Source: a virus
Virus record (IMG/VR): IMGVR_UViG_3300005536_000008
Coordinates: 1-42,444 of that record
Strand: one strand, 5' to 3'
Length of the DNA: 42,444 nucleotides
The position numbers were made by a program, and so were the translations under genes. The notes below the pieces were generated by a model, which saw only the letters and a list, made by a program, of their open reading frames with translations, was not told the origin of the DNA and did no database searches. Below, in pieces: positions 1 through 6,265 of the stretch; positions within the stretch are counted from its first letter, which is position 1; each line of letters begins with the position of its first letter.

Positions 1-120
1 TGTTTGTCTTTGGCACTGGGATTGTCCAGTCCTCAACCTCAGCCTCGACGGCGGCCTGCATTGTATCTCTCAGCAGTCGCGCTTTAAGTAATAAATCTGC
101 CGTTCTTTAAAACATATTAA
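1..120. repeat. Left copy of 120-bp terminal direct repeat
   Basis: Bases 1-120 are identical to 42325-42444, the last 120 bases. The copy carries the first codons of the integrase (its ATG is the reverse complement of 59-61) and the upstream promoter region. The simplest reading is a circular molecule, or circularly permuted virion DNA, whose assembly overlapped itself. A true short terminal repeat is the alternative, but it would split the integrase promoter region from the rest of the chromosome. Confidence 0.95.
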
Positions 121-242
121 GTACACGATTTGCAAGCACTTAAAGAGAGATTGCAACTTAACTGGCATTATCTTGCAAAAAGCTGCACTGAGGTAGCCGG
201 GTCGATGAGCCCGGCAGGTGCTCACGAGGCGAAAAGTATAAG
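121..242. promoter_or_regulatory. Non-coding integrase-tRNA interval with phased TTGCAA sites
   Basis: There is no gene here. Three TTGCAA palindromes lie at 130-135, 151-156 and 173-178, centred 21 and 22 bp apart, about two helical turns each. They sit between the integrase start and the tRNA-Leu 3' end when the contig is closed. A GC-rich hairpin (6-bp arms 196-201 and 210-215, 8-nt loop) follows. Such phasing suggests a protein binding array, for example integrase arm sites or a repressor. The function is inferred. Confidence 0.4.
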
Positions 243-329
243 CGCCCCGGGAGGGATTCGAACCCTCGTAGGCTCACACCTAATCCGCTCTTAAGGCAGA
301 CGCATTAGACCGCGCTCTGCCACCGGGGC
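243..329 (-). tRNA. tRNA-Leu (anticodon UAA)
   Basis: A complete class II tRNA on the minus strand. The 7-bp acceptor stem is GCCCCGG (329-323) with CCGGGGC (250-244). A D arm is present. The anticodon stem TCTGC/GCGGA has one T-G pair and closes the loop CTTAAGA, giving anticodon UAA, which reads the Leu codon UUA. The long variable arm contains a TAGG/CCTA stem, as expected for Leu. The T arm is GAGGG-TTCGAAT-CCCTC. No intron and no encoded CCA were seen, and base 243 gives G as the apparent discriminator. It lies about 180 bp from the integrase start across the closed junction. It may be an expressed viral tRNA, or it may overlap the attachment site, since archaeal integrases often target tRNA genes. 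Confidence 0.93.
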
Positions 330-366
330 GCTTTTTATCGACCTGATTTCTCAAGCCGACATCTTG

Positions 367-383
367 TATATACATTGTATATA
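367..383. promoter_or_regulatory. Palindromic operator O1 (TATATACA-T-TGTATATA)
   Basis: A perfect inverted repeat with 8-bp arms around one base. It lies between the tRNA-Leu gene and the left plus-strand operon. A second copy differing only at the central base lies 53 bp away, about five helical turns, so one dimeric repressor could contact both on the same DNA face. It is also close enough to the tRNA 5' end to affect that promoter. Confidence 0.7.
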
Positions 384-419
384 TTAATAGTTCACTAATC
401 ACCTTTTATTAGTTAATCT

Positions 420-436
420 TATATACAGTGTATATA
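420..436 (+). promoter_or_regulatory. Operator O2 overlapping the TATA box of the left operon
   Basis: The sequence is TATATACA-G-TGTATATA, again with perfect 8-bp arms. Its first half forms a TATA-like element centred near 422, about 26 bp before the ATG at 449. That spacing predicts a leaderless or nearly leaderless transcript. A repressor bound here would block TBP directly. The regulator is unknown. Candidates in the window are the ribbon-helix-helix proteins at 39741 and 32835. Confidence 0.65.
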
Positions 437-448
437 CCTACATTATAC

Positions 449-664
449 ATGGAAAACAACACTGAAGTCGAATATCCGCCAGTGTTTTCACACTCTGTCA
501 AGATCGACCAGACGGCCAAAGGGGCTCGAGTCACTGTGCACGTCCATGCCAACGAGGGCAAGGAAGCTATGTGTCAAGCGATAGACCTCTACAAGCAGAC
601 AATTGAGGACCTGACGAAGAACAATCTGCAAGTCGCGCCCATAGAGGAAGGAAAGAGTAAATGA
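449..664 (+). CDS. Conserved hypothetical protein, first gene of left operon
   Basis: A 71-residue protein of unknown function. ATG 449 is chosen because it lies about 26 bp after the TATA element. A GTG at 428 in frame would start inside the operator. The sequence is compact and mixed alpha/beta, with a central VTVHVHANEGKEA segment and a charged C-terminus, and has no signal peptide or membrane segment. The stop overlaps the next start as ATGA at 661-664, so translation is probably coupled. Position behind a double operator suggests an early or lysogeny gene. This is inferred. Confidence 0.8.
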   Translation: MENNTEVEYPPVFSHSVKIDQTAKGARVTVHVHANEGKEAMCQAIDLYKQTIEDLTKNNLQVAPIEEGKSK

Positions 665-810
665 ATGCATGCGACAACTGTGGCATGGTTATTCCCGATG
701 ACTTTGTTAGCACCAAGTTTGGCGATGAGGTCTTTTGCTGTGACGGCTGCCGTTATGAATGGGAGCGGGACAATGCTGTGGAAAGGTACCAAGCCCGCAT
801 GGCGGCTTGA
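661..810 (+). CDS. Small zinc-ribbon protein
   Basis: A 49-residue protein starting at the ATG in the ATGA overlap with the previous gene. Two Cys pairs are visible: CDNC at residues 4-7 and a CCDGC cluster near residues 27-31. This four-Cys pattern resembles small treble-clef or ribbon zinc folds (MYM/FCS-like). It ends with a basic and acidic helix. The role is unknown, probably nucleic-acid or protein binding. A longer reading frame over the same bases (665-877) is a shadow. Confidence 0.8.
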   Translation: MNACDNCGMVIPDDFVSTKFGDEVFCCDGCRYEWERDNAVERYQARMAA

Positions 811-861
811 ACCTTGCCGCGCAGCTTATCTACATCCCAAGCTAAAGCTGACCGCCCTGGA

Positions 862-996
862 ATGCCCCGCAAAATGAAGTTCCGCGAATTTGAAACTACT
901 GTCTCCGGCTTTGGCAACGGCTGTCATGTTATCGTACCCAAAGACTGGAAGGACAAGAAAGTAAAAGTCGTGCTGATCGAGGATGAGGAGAAATGA
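862..996 (+). CDS. DUF2080-like (AbrB-like) small protein
   Basis: About 44 residues from ATG 862, or 40 from ATG 874. The core reads FGNGCHVIVPKDWKDKKVKV. This is the signature of the DUF2080 group of small archaeal proteins, related to AbrB/SpoVT swapped-hairpin folds and often found beside mobile elements. Such proteins bind DNA as dimers. In frame the reading extends upstream to 814, but the extra residues do not resemble the family. The stop overlaps the HNH gene as ATGA. It may help regulate the left operon. Confidence 0.7.
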   Translation: MPRKMKFREFETTVSGFGNGCHVIVPKDWKDKKVKVVLIEDEEK

Positions 997-1325
997 TGTG
1001 CAGTGTTGAGACATGGGCTGAAATCAGATCAGTTATCTTGACGCGTGATAATTACTCCTGCCAGATATGTGGTGCGGTATTTGACGGTTCATTTCCCTTG
1101 GTTGTACATCATAAAATTCCATGGCAATGCGGAGGCATCGACCATCCAAACAATTTGATCACTCTCTGTAGAACCTGTCACCCATGCGTTGAGCGGGGTG
1201 TAATAGGCAGGGTGATGTCCCACTATCTGAAGCAGATGAACAAGACTGTTGAATGGTTCTTCAATCGCTGTATCGCGCTAGGCTGCAAGAGCCCTTATTG
1301 GGACAGGCCGAGAAAGAAAAAATAA
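993..1325 (+). CDS. HNH endonuclease
   Basis: 110 residues. It has the HNH layout: CQIC near residue 23, the catalytic HHKIPW (His-His), Asn in HPNNLITLC, and CRTCH closing the zinc site. The C-terminal half is basic and ends in RPRKKK. Family members nick or cut DNA; in viruses they act as homing nucleases or packaging helpers. Unlike many head-tailed viruses, it is not next to the terminase. It is the last gene of the left operon and converges with a minus-strand gene two bases away. ATG 996 is an alternative start. Confidence 0.85.
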   Translation: MMCSVETWAEIRSVILTRDNYSCQICGAVFDGSFPLVVHHKIPWQCGGIDHPNNLITLCRTCHPCVERGVIGRVMSHYLKQMNKTVEWFFNRCIALGCKSPYWDRPRKKK

Positions 1326-1327
1326 TT

Positions 1328-1645
1328 TCAGGTTGCGTTGTCCGCATCCAGCTCTATTGCAAACGCCTTTCTTTCCGCCGGATATCCGGTCGCAAAGACA
1401 TCGTTCAGAAACTTGGCAGTTGCGATTGCACCTTCAAGGCCTCGGCACCAGTGAATGACGTCAAGTACTTCCTTTCCGTTCTGGGTCCAGGTCTGCCATC
1501 CAAGCAGGTTCTTGACCACTACCGCAGCATGATCTACGTTAAACTGCTTGCTCCTGGGGTTCTGGAGGTTTTCCAGCTGCAGGCCTGTCTGGGCTTCAAT
1601 CTCTTGTTCTGTCATCACGGTGATACCGTCAACCAATCTTGCCAT
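1328..1645 (-). CDS. Hypothetical protein at end of late region
   Basis: 105 residues, not recognised. It is acidic and soluble, with a predicted helix-rich middle (HAAVVVKNLLGWQTW) and no Cys pairs, signal or membrane segment. An internal ATG at 1615 is an alternative start. It is the last minus-strand gene of the late block and is separated from the next upstream gene by 45 bases. It converges with the HNH gene with only two bases between stops, so any terminator must lie inside the coding regions. Confidence 0.65.
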   Translation of the reverse strand: MARLVDGITVMTEQEIEAQTGLQLENLQNPRSKQFNVDHAAVVVKNLLGWQTWTQNGKEVLDVIHWCRGLEGAIATAKFLNDVFATGYPAERKAFAIELDADNAT

Positions 1646-1690
1646 GTCTTTCGGGTCGAAGGCAATTGTAAAAAGGAATTAAAGTGCATC

Positions 1691-1894
1691 TTATTCCTGC
1701 CAGGTAGCCAAGCCGATAGCCGAAGTACAGTTACACTGGAAATCCAGCATTCCGTTCTGGGCAAGATGCTTGACATAGGCATCGCGGGCATCTTCTGACA
1801 TGAAATCATAATGCGATTCTGGCCTCTCTTGGCTGTGATAGAGAACAAGAATGAACCCAAGGAGAAGACAGATTGATAAAACTAGAGAGATCAT
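1691..1894 (-). CDS. Small membrane-anchored protein
   Basis: 67 residues. Residues 2-19 (ISLVLSICLLLGFILVLY) form one hydrophobic segment, then a polar domain with a CNC motif near the end. It is probably a single-pass membrane protein with the soluble part outside if the N-terminus is a signal anchor. Start ATG overlaps the upstream stop as ATGA at 1894-1891. It sits at the end of the late operon near the glycoside hydrolase, so a lysis or envelope role is possible but unproven. Confidence 0.7.
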   Translation of the reverse strand: MISLVLSICLLLGFILVLYHSQERPESHYDFMSEDARDAYVKHLAQNGMLDFQCNCTSAIGLATWQE

Positions 1895-2148
1895 ATTCTC
1901 TTTCGCATCGCCTCAAGCTCTTGTAGCCTGTACTTTGCACGATATATTTTTTCAGTAATGCTAATCTTTCTGTCTTTCGCACAACAAACAAACTTGTGGC
2001 CGCAATTCATGCAGCTATAAACGGCCTTTTTTTCGCCGCTAGCGTGTAGCCGTGAGTGATTGGCAACTTTCAGTAGATAGCAGCCACAGCGTCGGCAGCG
2101 GACTGTATGCTTCTGGTGAAAATGTAGATGCTGCTGGAGTATTGTCAT
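1891..2148 (-). CDS. Zinc-finger protein with coiled C-terminus
   Basis: 85 residues. Cys pairs CRRCGC (about residues 18-23) and CMNCGHKFVCC (about residues 46-56) form a zinc ribbon. The C-terminus is a charged helix (KYRLQELEAMRKRI). It begins six bases after the glycoside hydrolase stop and overlaps the next gene by ATGA. It probably binds nucleic acid or protein. It does not match a family I can name. Confidence 0.75.
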   Translation of the reverse strand: MTILQQHLHFHQKHTVRCRRCGCYLLKVANHSRLHASGEKKAVYSCMNCGHKFVCCAKDRKISITEKIYRAKYRLQELEAMRKRI

Positions 2149-2154
2149 TGATTG

Positions 2155-3669
2155 TTATTTTGGCGAGCCGACCTGCGCATGTCCCAGGACTTGCAACATA
2201 GCAGGCCAGACGTTCCTGGTGGTCGTTGGGTTGTAGCTGCTATCAAAGCACGAGTGACTCATGTCACTACTGTCAAAGCCATAATGGCACATTCCTGCGA
2301 ATCCGTATGCCTTAGCTGAGTCCCTCATCTTGGTCATCTGTATCGGGTCTGCTGGCCAAGTCTCGACATCCCATTCCCCGAGAATGACTTCTCTTGGTGT
2401 GGCAAGTGCGACAGTTTTCGATGTAGCTTCATCCCATCGAAGAGCTGCAATCTTTTGCACTTGACCGAAATTATAGGCATAGTCGTTGTCCGCCCAGACT
2501 TTCTGATAGAAGTGTGGCCCGTAGACTGTCCTGCCGTTCGTCAGAGTTGGAAGAGCTCTCGGCACAGCTGCCGTCGAATAGAACGCGGGTTTCGTGACGG
2601 TCGTGTCAGAATACAGACCCAGATAGACGTTATCGGCAATTATCCTTGCATCTGTGTCAATGGCAACGATCTTGTTCCCGATGTGCTCCTGCATCTTTCT
2701 TAGCTTATCGTAGTCAGCGAACAGAACGATCTCGGGTTCGTTGGCGATCTCATAGCCGAATGTGCTTGGCCTGTCTTTCAGAGGATTCACGAAGATGCTG
2801 ATCATCCAGTCGGCATAGTCATCCCAGAGAGCCTTTCCATTGTAAGTGCCTGCATTGTCATAGAGCTTTCGCAAGAACAACTTCTTTGCTTGATTCTGAA
2901 GAGTTCGTGTAGTCAGATTCTGAGTGCCGATCAGACCCTGAACCATGTCGGCGGGGAAGCCTGAGCCTTTGCCGATGATGACGTCTTCACTGTCATACTT
3001 GAAGTTATTGAAATAGGGCGAATACTGGTATTGCATGAAAGTCCAGATCACTTTAATTCCATACTTGTCAGCTGCGTCAGCAGTCGCTTTGATCTGTGCA
3101 TTGACAAGAGCTGGATTTACTTGATGACTCGAACGATAGACTCTGACTCTCATCAGGTCGAAGCCATTGTCCTTCCCAAATTTCAGAAGCTTATCTTGAG
3201 TCGTAATTGTCGACAGTGGCGCAACGAGTTTGTTCGTGCCAAACATGAACGGAAGCCCAGACGGCTGTGCAACAGAGACCAGAAAGTCACGATGCACTTT
3301 AGCAGATGTGTTTCCCTTTCCATCTATAGAGACAACTTCGACATAATGCGGGCCATAGGACAAATTCGTCAACTGAAGTGACCATGCACCTGTGACGAGA
3401 GTCGCTTCCTGATAGGCTTGGCCGTCTAGAGAGACAAGAACAGTCGACACGATCACATTGTCGCTAGCCAGCCCATCCACCTTGAAGTCCTTCGTCATCA
3501 CATTCTGGTTTTGGCTTGGTGAATTGATTGAGACTGCTGGCGGTTCGGTGTCCGGCTTGCGCACCTTAACTTTTGCACTTCCGCTCAATATGTTCCCTGC
3601 ACTGTCCGTGCCGTTTAGAAGTATGTCAAAGTCGCCTGCGAGTGGAACCGTCGTTTCATCGATGCTCAT
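2155..3669 (-). CDS. GH5-like glycoside hydrolase with Ig-like domains (tail-associated)
   Basis: 504 residues. Residues 1-135 look like two beta-sandwich (Ig/big) domains, with TDSAGNILSG and SLDGQAYQEA typical of bacterial Ig repeats. Residues 140-500 look like a clan-A (beta/alpha)8 glycosidase: Arg in LMRVRV (about 173-178), the acid/base Glu in YEIANEPEI (E311), HFY near 386, and the nucleophile Glu in ILGEWDVE (E432). These match the two Glu and the NEP motif of GH5 endo-glycanases. No signal peptide is present, so it is probably a virion part, last of the tail genes, degrading host surface glycans for entry. A lysis enzyme is the alternative. A TAGTTC boundary motif lies 47 bp upstream of the ATG. 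Confidence 0.85.
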   Translation of the reverse strand: MSIDETTVPLAGDFDILLNGTDSAGNILSGSAKVKVRKPDTEPPAVSINSPSQNQNVMTKDFKVDGLASDNVIVSTVLVSLDGQAYQEATLVTGAWSLQLTNLSYGPHYVEVVSIDGKGNTSAKVHRDFLVSVAQPSGLPFMFGTNKLVAPLSTITTQDKLLKFGKDNGFDLMRVRVYRSSHQVNPALVNAQIKATADAADKYGIKVIWTFMQYQYSPYFNNFKYDSEDVIIGKGSGFPADMVQGLIGTQNLTTRTLQNQAKKLFLRKLYDNAGTYNGKALWDDYADWMISIFVNPLKDRPSTFGYEIANEPEIVLFADYDKLRKMQEHIGNKIVAIDTDARIIADNVYLGLYSDTTVTKPAFYSTAAVPRALPTLTNGRTVYGPHFYQKVWADNDYAYNFGQVQKIAALRWDEATSKTVALATPREVILGEWDVETWPADPIQMTKMRDSAKAYGFAGMCHYGFDSSDMSHSCFDSSYNPTTTRNVWPAMLQVLGHAQVGSPK

Positions 3670-3708
3670 AATAGATCAATTGAAAATGAAAAAAGAGGGA
3701 GAAGAAAA

Positions 3709-3716
3709 GAGAACTA
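3709..3716 (-). promoter_or_regulatory. TAGTTCTC boundary motif, copy 1
   Basis: The minus strand reads TAGTTCTCTTTTCTTC, followed by a long pyrimidine tract. The TAG is the stop codon of the upstream membrane protein, and the motif begins 47 bp before the glycoside hydrolase ATG. It is one of eleven such boundary motifs in the window: candidate late promoter, terminator, or both. Confidence 0.5.
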
Positions 3717-4232
3717 TAGTCTGGCTTCTTCTGCGATTTCGCCTTCAGAGAGCGGCTTTGATGGAATGACGGCTGCCAGCTTTTCAAGCTGATCTCTCTG
3801 ATAGTTCGTCTCATTTTCTATCTTGGTTTCCACATCTGCAATCTTCTTTTCAGCTGCCTCTACAGCTGCCCTTTGCTCGGGAGTTGCGTGTGCGCTGCTT
3901 AGCACGATCTCCTTCAATATGCCGTAGTTTGCCTTGTTCTTTTTGACTTCCTCTTGCAGTGTCAGCAGATAGTGGTTCACCTTCATGGCATCCGTGCCCA
4001 CAGTTTCCATCCCTTCACCAAGCTTTGCGTTCCATCTTTTAACCCATGGGGCGATCACGCCAAAGATGATGCCGAGGGATCCCGCAAAGGCGGCCAGCGA
4101 TCCGAGGAGCGCTTGTGTTGAATTAACGACGTCCGGTTCTGTTGTCTGAGCGTAGACTTGTATGGTCACTAATCCCGCTATGCTGGAAGCGAAGAGCGCC
4201 GCCATCACAACGAGAATCAACTTGCTTGCCAT
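3714..4232 (-). CDS. Membrane protein with coiled-coil domain (possible lysis/holin-like)
   Basis: 172 residues. The N-terminus is hydrophobic (about 4-28, ending in VYAQ, signal-peptide-like). A second hydrophobic stretch follows (about 42-64, LLGSLAAFAGSLGIIFGVIAP), then a basic turn and a long charged coiled coil (90-160). Two membrane segments plus a cytosolic coil is compatible with a holin or a membrane-linked structural protein. It lies between another membrane coiled-coil gene and the glycosidase, the best candidate lysis cassette here. No sequence family was recognised. Confidence 0.75.
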   Translation of the reverse strand: MASKLILVVMAALFASSIAGLVTIQVYAQTTEPDVVNSTQALLGSLAAFAGSLGIIFGVIAPWVKRWNAKLGEGMETVGTDAMKVNHYLLTLQEEVKKNKANYGILKEIVLSSAHATPEQRAAVEAAEKKIADVETKIENETNYQRDQLEKLAAVIPSKPLSEGEIAEEARL

Positions 4233-4268
4233 GCGTTTCTGGTAAAATCTTCTGTAAAAGCGAATTAT

Positions 4269-4622
4269 CTAGCGGTGCCTGGTCTGCTCTTCGAGCCGGG
4301 CCATGGCCTGCTGGAGGAGCTTGACCTGCTCTTCGAGCCTGGCAATGCTACTCTTGTGCTCGTAGATAATGGGGATCGTGATATCTAGTAGCTTTTGATG
4401 CTCCTTTAATATTGTGGTCGATTCTACTAGTACTTTACCAGTCTGGATGCTGACATCGGTGTCTTCTTCCAGCTCCTTCATCCCTTGCGCCAGCTTCGAT
4501 TCAATCACGGCCAGCCTCGTCTTTGTCGTTAAGATGAACGTAAGGATCGACCCGGCAATTGCGACTCCGATGCCTATCAGCGCAATCGCTATCTCTTGAC
4601 CAAGACTCGTCTCTACGCTCAA
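4269..4622 (-). CDS. Single-pass membrane coiled-coil protein
   Basis: 117 residues. One membrane helix (about 11-31, IAIALIGIGVAIAGSILTFI) follows a short N-terminus. The rest is a heptad-rich coil with SKLAQGMKELEEDTDV and ARLEEQVKLLQQAM. This resembles small phage membrane proteins of the hemolysin XhlA/holin-accessory type in outline only. The start is a TTG (4622) overlapping the stop of the preceding small gene as TTGA. It is probably a functional partner of the next membrane protein. Confidence 0.7.
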   Translation of the reverse strand: MSVETSLGQEIAIALIGIGVAIAGSILTFILTTKTRLAVIESKLAQGMKELEEDTDVSIQTGKVLVESTTILKEHQKLLDITIPIIYEHKSSIARLEEQVKLLQQAMARLEEQTRHR

Positions 4623-4735
4623 CGCTCAACACAAGCTCCTCTCCAATACAAGCAATATATCGCTTCCAGTTCCCTAAACAACTTCAAATAAGCAAAATAC
4701 AGCTGCCAACAAAGCACCTGAAAAGCCACCGTCAT
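4619..4735 (-). CDS. Putative 38-residue hydrophobic miniprotein
   Basis: A short frame with ATG at 4735 overlapping the TRAM gene stop (ATGA) and a TGA at 4621-4619 overlapping the next gene's TTG (TTGA). These are the two coupling patterns used throughout this genome. The product is aromatic and hydrophobic (FQVLCWQLYFAYLKLF), perhaps one membrane helix. Without it there would be a gap of about 110 bases in an otherwise gap-free stretch. There is no homology to support it, so it remains tentative. Confidence 0.4.
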   Translation of the reverse strand: MTVAFQVLCWQLYFAYLKLFRELEAIYCLYWRGACVER

Positions 4736-5022
4736 TCCCCCGTCTCTCCGTCGTCTTTTATTGCAATGGCGCAGTTGTGCCGGATCTGGATGATTTTGAC
4801 ACGCAGATCGTCGCCCATACTGGCGCCCTTTACAAATATTACCATACCGTCAATGTAGCCAACTCCGTCGCCCTTGCGGCCAAGGTCGACAATTTTCAGA
4901 GGATAGGTGTTGCCGACTTGCAGGCCTGCCTTGTTCGGGTTCCGCGGGTCGACGGCAGCAGTTTGGAAAGTCGCCAACTCGTTCTTTGGATTGGATTTTG
5001 CAAGAATAGAATTATTAGACAT
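4732..5022 (-). CDS. TRAM-domain protein
   Basis: 96 residues from ATG 5022. An in-frame extension to 5115 lies inside the upstream gene and is not family-like. Residues 35-90 carry a TRAM fold signature: GNTYPLKIVDLGRKGDGVG, then an IDGMVIFVKGA strand and DLRVKIIQIRHNCAIA. TRAM domains bind RNA. In archaea, single-domain TRAM proteins act as RNA chaperones similar to bacterial cold-shock proteins. Finding one between tail-tip genes is unusual; it may assist late mRNA folding or translation. It overlaps the previous gene by eight bases. Confidence 0.88.
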   Translation of the reverse strand: MSNNSILAKSNPKNELATFQTAAVDPRNPNKAGLQVGNTYPLKIVDLGRKGDGVGYIDGMVIFVKGASMGDDLRVKIIQIRHNCAIAIKDDGETGE

Positions 5023-5671
5023 TCGGGCTAAGCCTGATGCCCTCAAGGCGCAAATTAGGTCCGAGATAAAAGCCGATCTTGTTGGTTGGACTTGTGAATG
5101 AATTCGTGGCATCACTTACTATCGGCCCGACCTGTCTAAACGGATTGGATGCGCTCCTGCGATTTTCATATGTTATTTTCAGAGCTCCGCTCTCGACATA
5201 CCACCTTATTCGATGCTGGCACCAAAGGTCACCGGGGCTGAATCCCGCAGGGAATGGGATGTTTAACAAGGTTTCAGCAACGGCTCCGATGTTCCAGCGC
5301 TCAACTGTGAGTCTGCCGCCGACGTAGCCGGTGAATGAAAGCACGTACGCCGTCAGGTCCGCTGATGGAAAGGATGTGGCATTGGTAAGCGCAGTTGTCC
5401 GCCGGAAGGCAACTCTGCATATGGCACCGTTAAATGTACGTACGAGAGTCCAGAAGGTTAGCAATCCTTCATCAAAGCCCTGCACCCCCTGTCCTCCGAT
5501 AGTTGATCCCGTTGGAAACATCCAGTAGCGGCCAAGGCTTCCTACTTCGACGCCAGGATGGAATGCGTAAAATGTTGGTGCAGACTCTGCAGCATCATCG
5601 GGATAGTTATCGTCTGGAAATGCCAGGCGGAGGTCCTTGCCAAATGTCCATTCTTCTATTTGTATTACCAT
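5015..5671 (-). CDS. Lectin-like tail-tip protein
   Basis: 218 residues, strand-rich with aromatic motifs (FYAFHPGVEVGSLGRYW, IRWYVESGALKITYENRR, NKIGFYLGPNLRLEGIRL). This matches a concanavalin/LamG-type jelly-roll such as those in tail fibres. The place between the proline-hinged tail protein and the glycosidase supports a receptor-binding or baseplate role. A second jelly-roll-like protein is encoded at 24047-24754. The family assignment is by fold impression only. Confidence 0.65.
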   Translation of the reverse strand: MVIQIEEWTFGKDLRLAFPDDNYPDDAAESAPTFYAFHPGVEVGSLGRYWMFPTGSTIGGQGVQGFDEGLLTFWTLVRTFNGAICRVAFRRTTALTNATSFPSADLTAYVLSFTGYVGGRLTVERWNIGAVAETLLNIPFPAGFSPGDLWCQHRIRWYVESGALKITYENRRSASNPFRQVGPIVSDATNSFTSPTNKIGFYLGPNLRLEGIRLSPNV

Positions 5672-5689
5672 TTATTCATTCACTCACGC

Positions 5690-6265
5690 TCATGGTATCA
5701 TCACATACGTATAGTCCACCTGGTAAACTGAAGTATAGTTAAGGCTGGCACTTTCAACATATTGGCTGACATCACCATCCAATTCAAAGGATTTCGTGCG
5801 CCAGCTGTATCGTAGCGGCACGGAATTGGGAACCGGCAGATAAACTTCTGCAGTCAATCTCTGGCCACCACCGGAAAAAGTCGTGCTGCTTCTTATCTCG
5901 TGTTTACGTTCTTTCCAAAGGCGGACTGGAATAGATGCATTAGGCTTTATTGGCGTCTTGCTAAAAACGTCCCAATATGCGCTTTCATCGTGGTTCGCCT
6001 CCTTCACAACCACGCTAACAGTTGTCGGATTTCTCCATGGATTGCCTGCTGCATCGAGGATGATATTTATGGCCAAATTGACTGGAACGTTGAATGGCTC
6101 ATACATTACACCAGCCCCAGAAGGCGGAGGAGGCGGCGCGGGCGGCGGCGCTGGCGGAGTCTCTCCAGTTGTACCCGCCCCTGTTATCAAATATGCCGTG
6201 TCGAATGGATCGTATTCTGGAGGATTGGATCGCTGCACGACGTTGATGTTCCGGCGATCTCTCAT
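5690..6265 (-). CDS. Tail protein with poly-proline hinge
   Basis: 191 residues. A short N-terminal segment (1-35) is joined by a Pro/Ala linker (about 37-48, PPAPPPAPPPPP) to a beta-rich C-terminal domain (55-191) ending in a run of alternating Tyr/Val strands. Such hinges are typical of distal tail or fibre adaptor proteins. The start overlaps the hub gene's stop (ATGA). It probably links the hub to the receptor-binding parts. Confidence 0.7.
   Translation of the reverse strand: MRDRRNINVVQRSNPPEYDPFDTAYLITGAGTTGETPPAPPPAPPPPPSGAGVMYEPFNVPVNLAINIILDAAGNPWRNPTTVSVVVKEANHDESAYWDVFSKTPIKPNASIPVRLWKERKHEIRSSTTFSGGGQRLTAEVYLPVPNSVPLRYSWRTKSFELDGDVSQYVESASLNYTSVYQVDYTYVMIP

Noticed and set aside
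196-215. Hairpin GCCGGG/CCCGGC as a C/D-box or other small RNA
   Set aside because: Box C and D elements are not in proper form or spacing; a terminator or simple hairpin is more likely.
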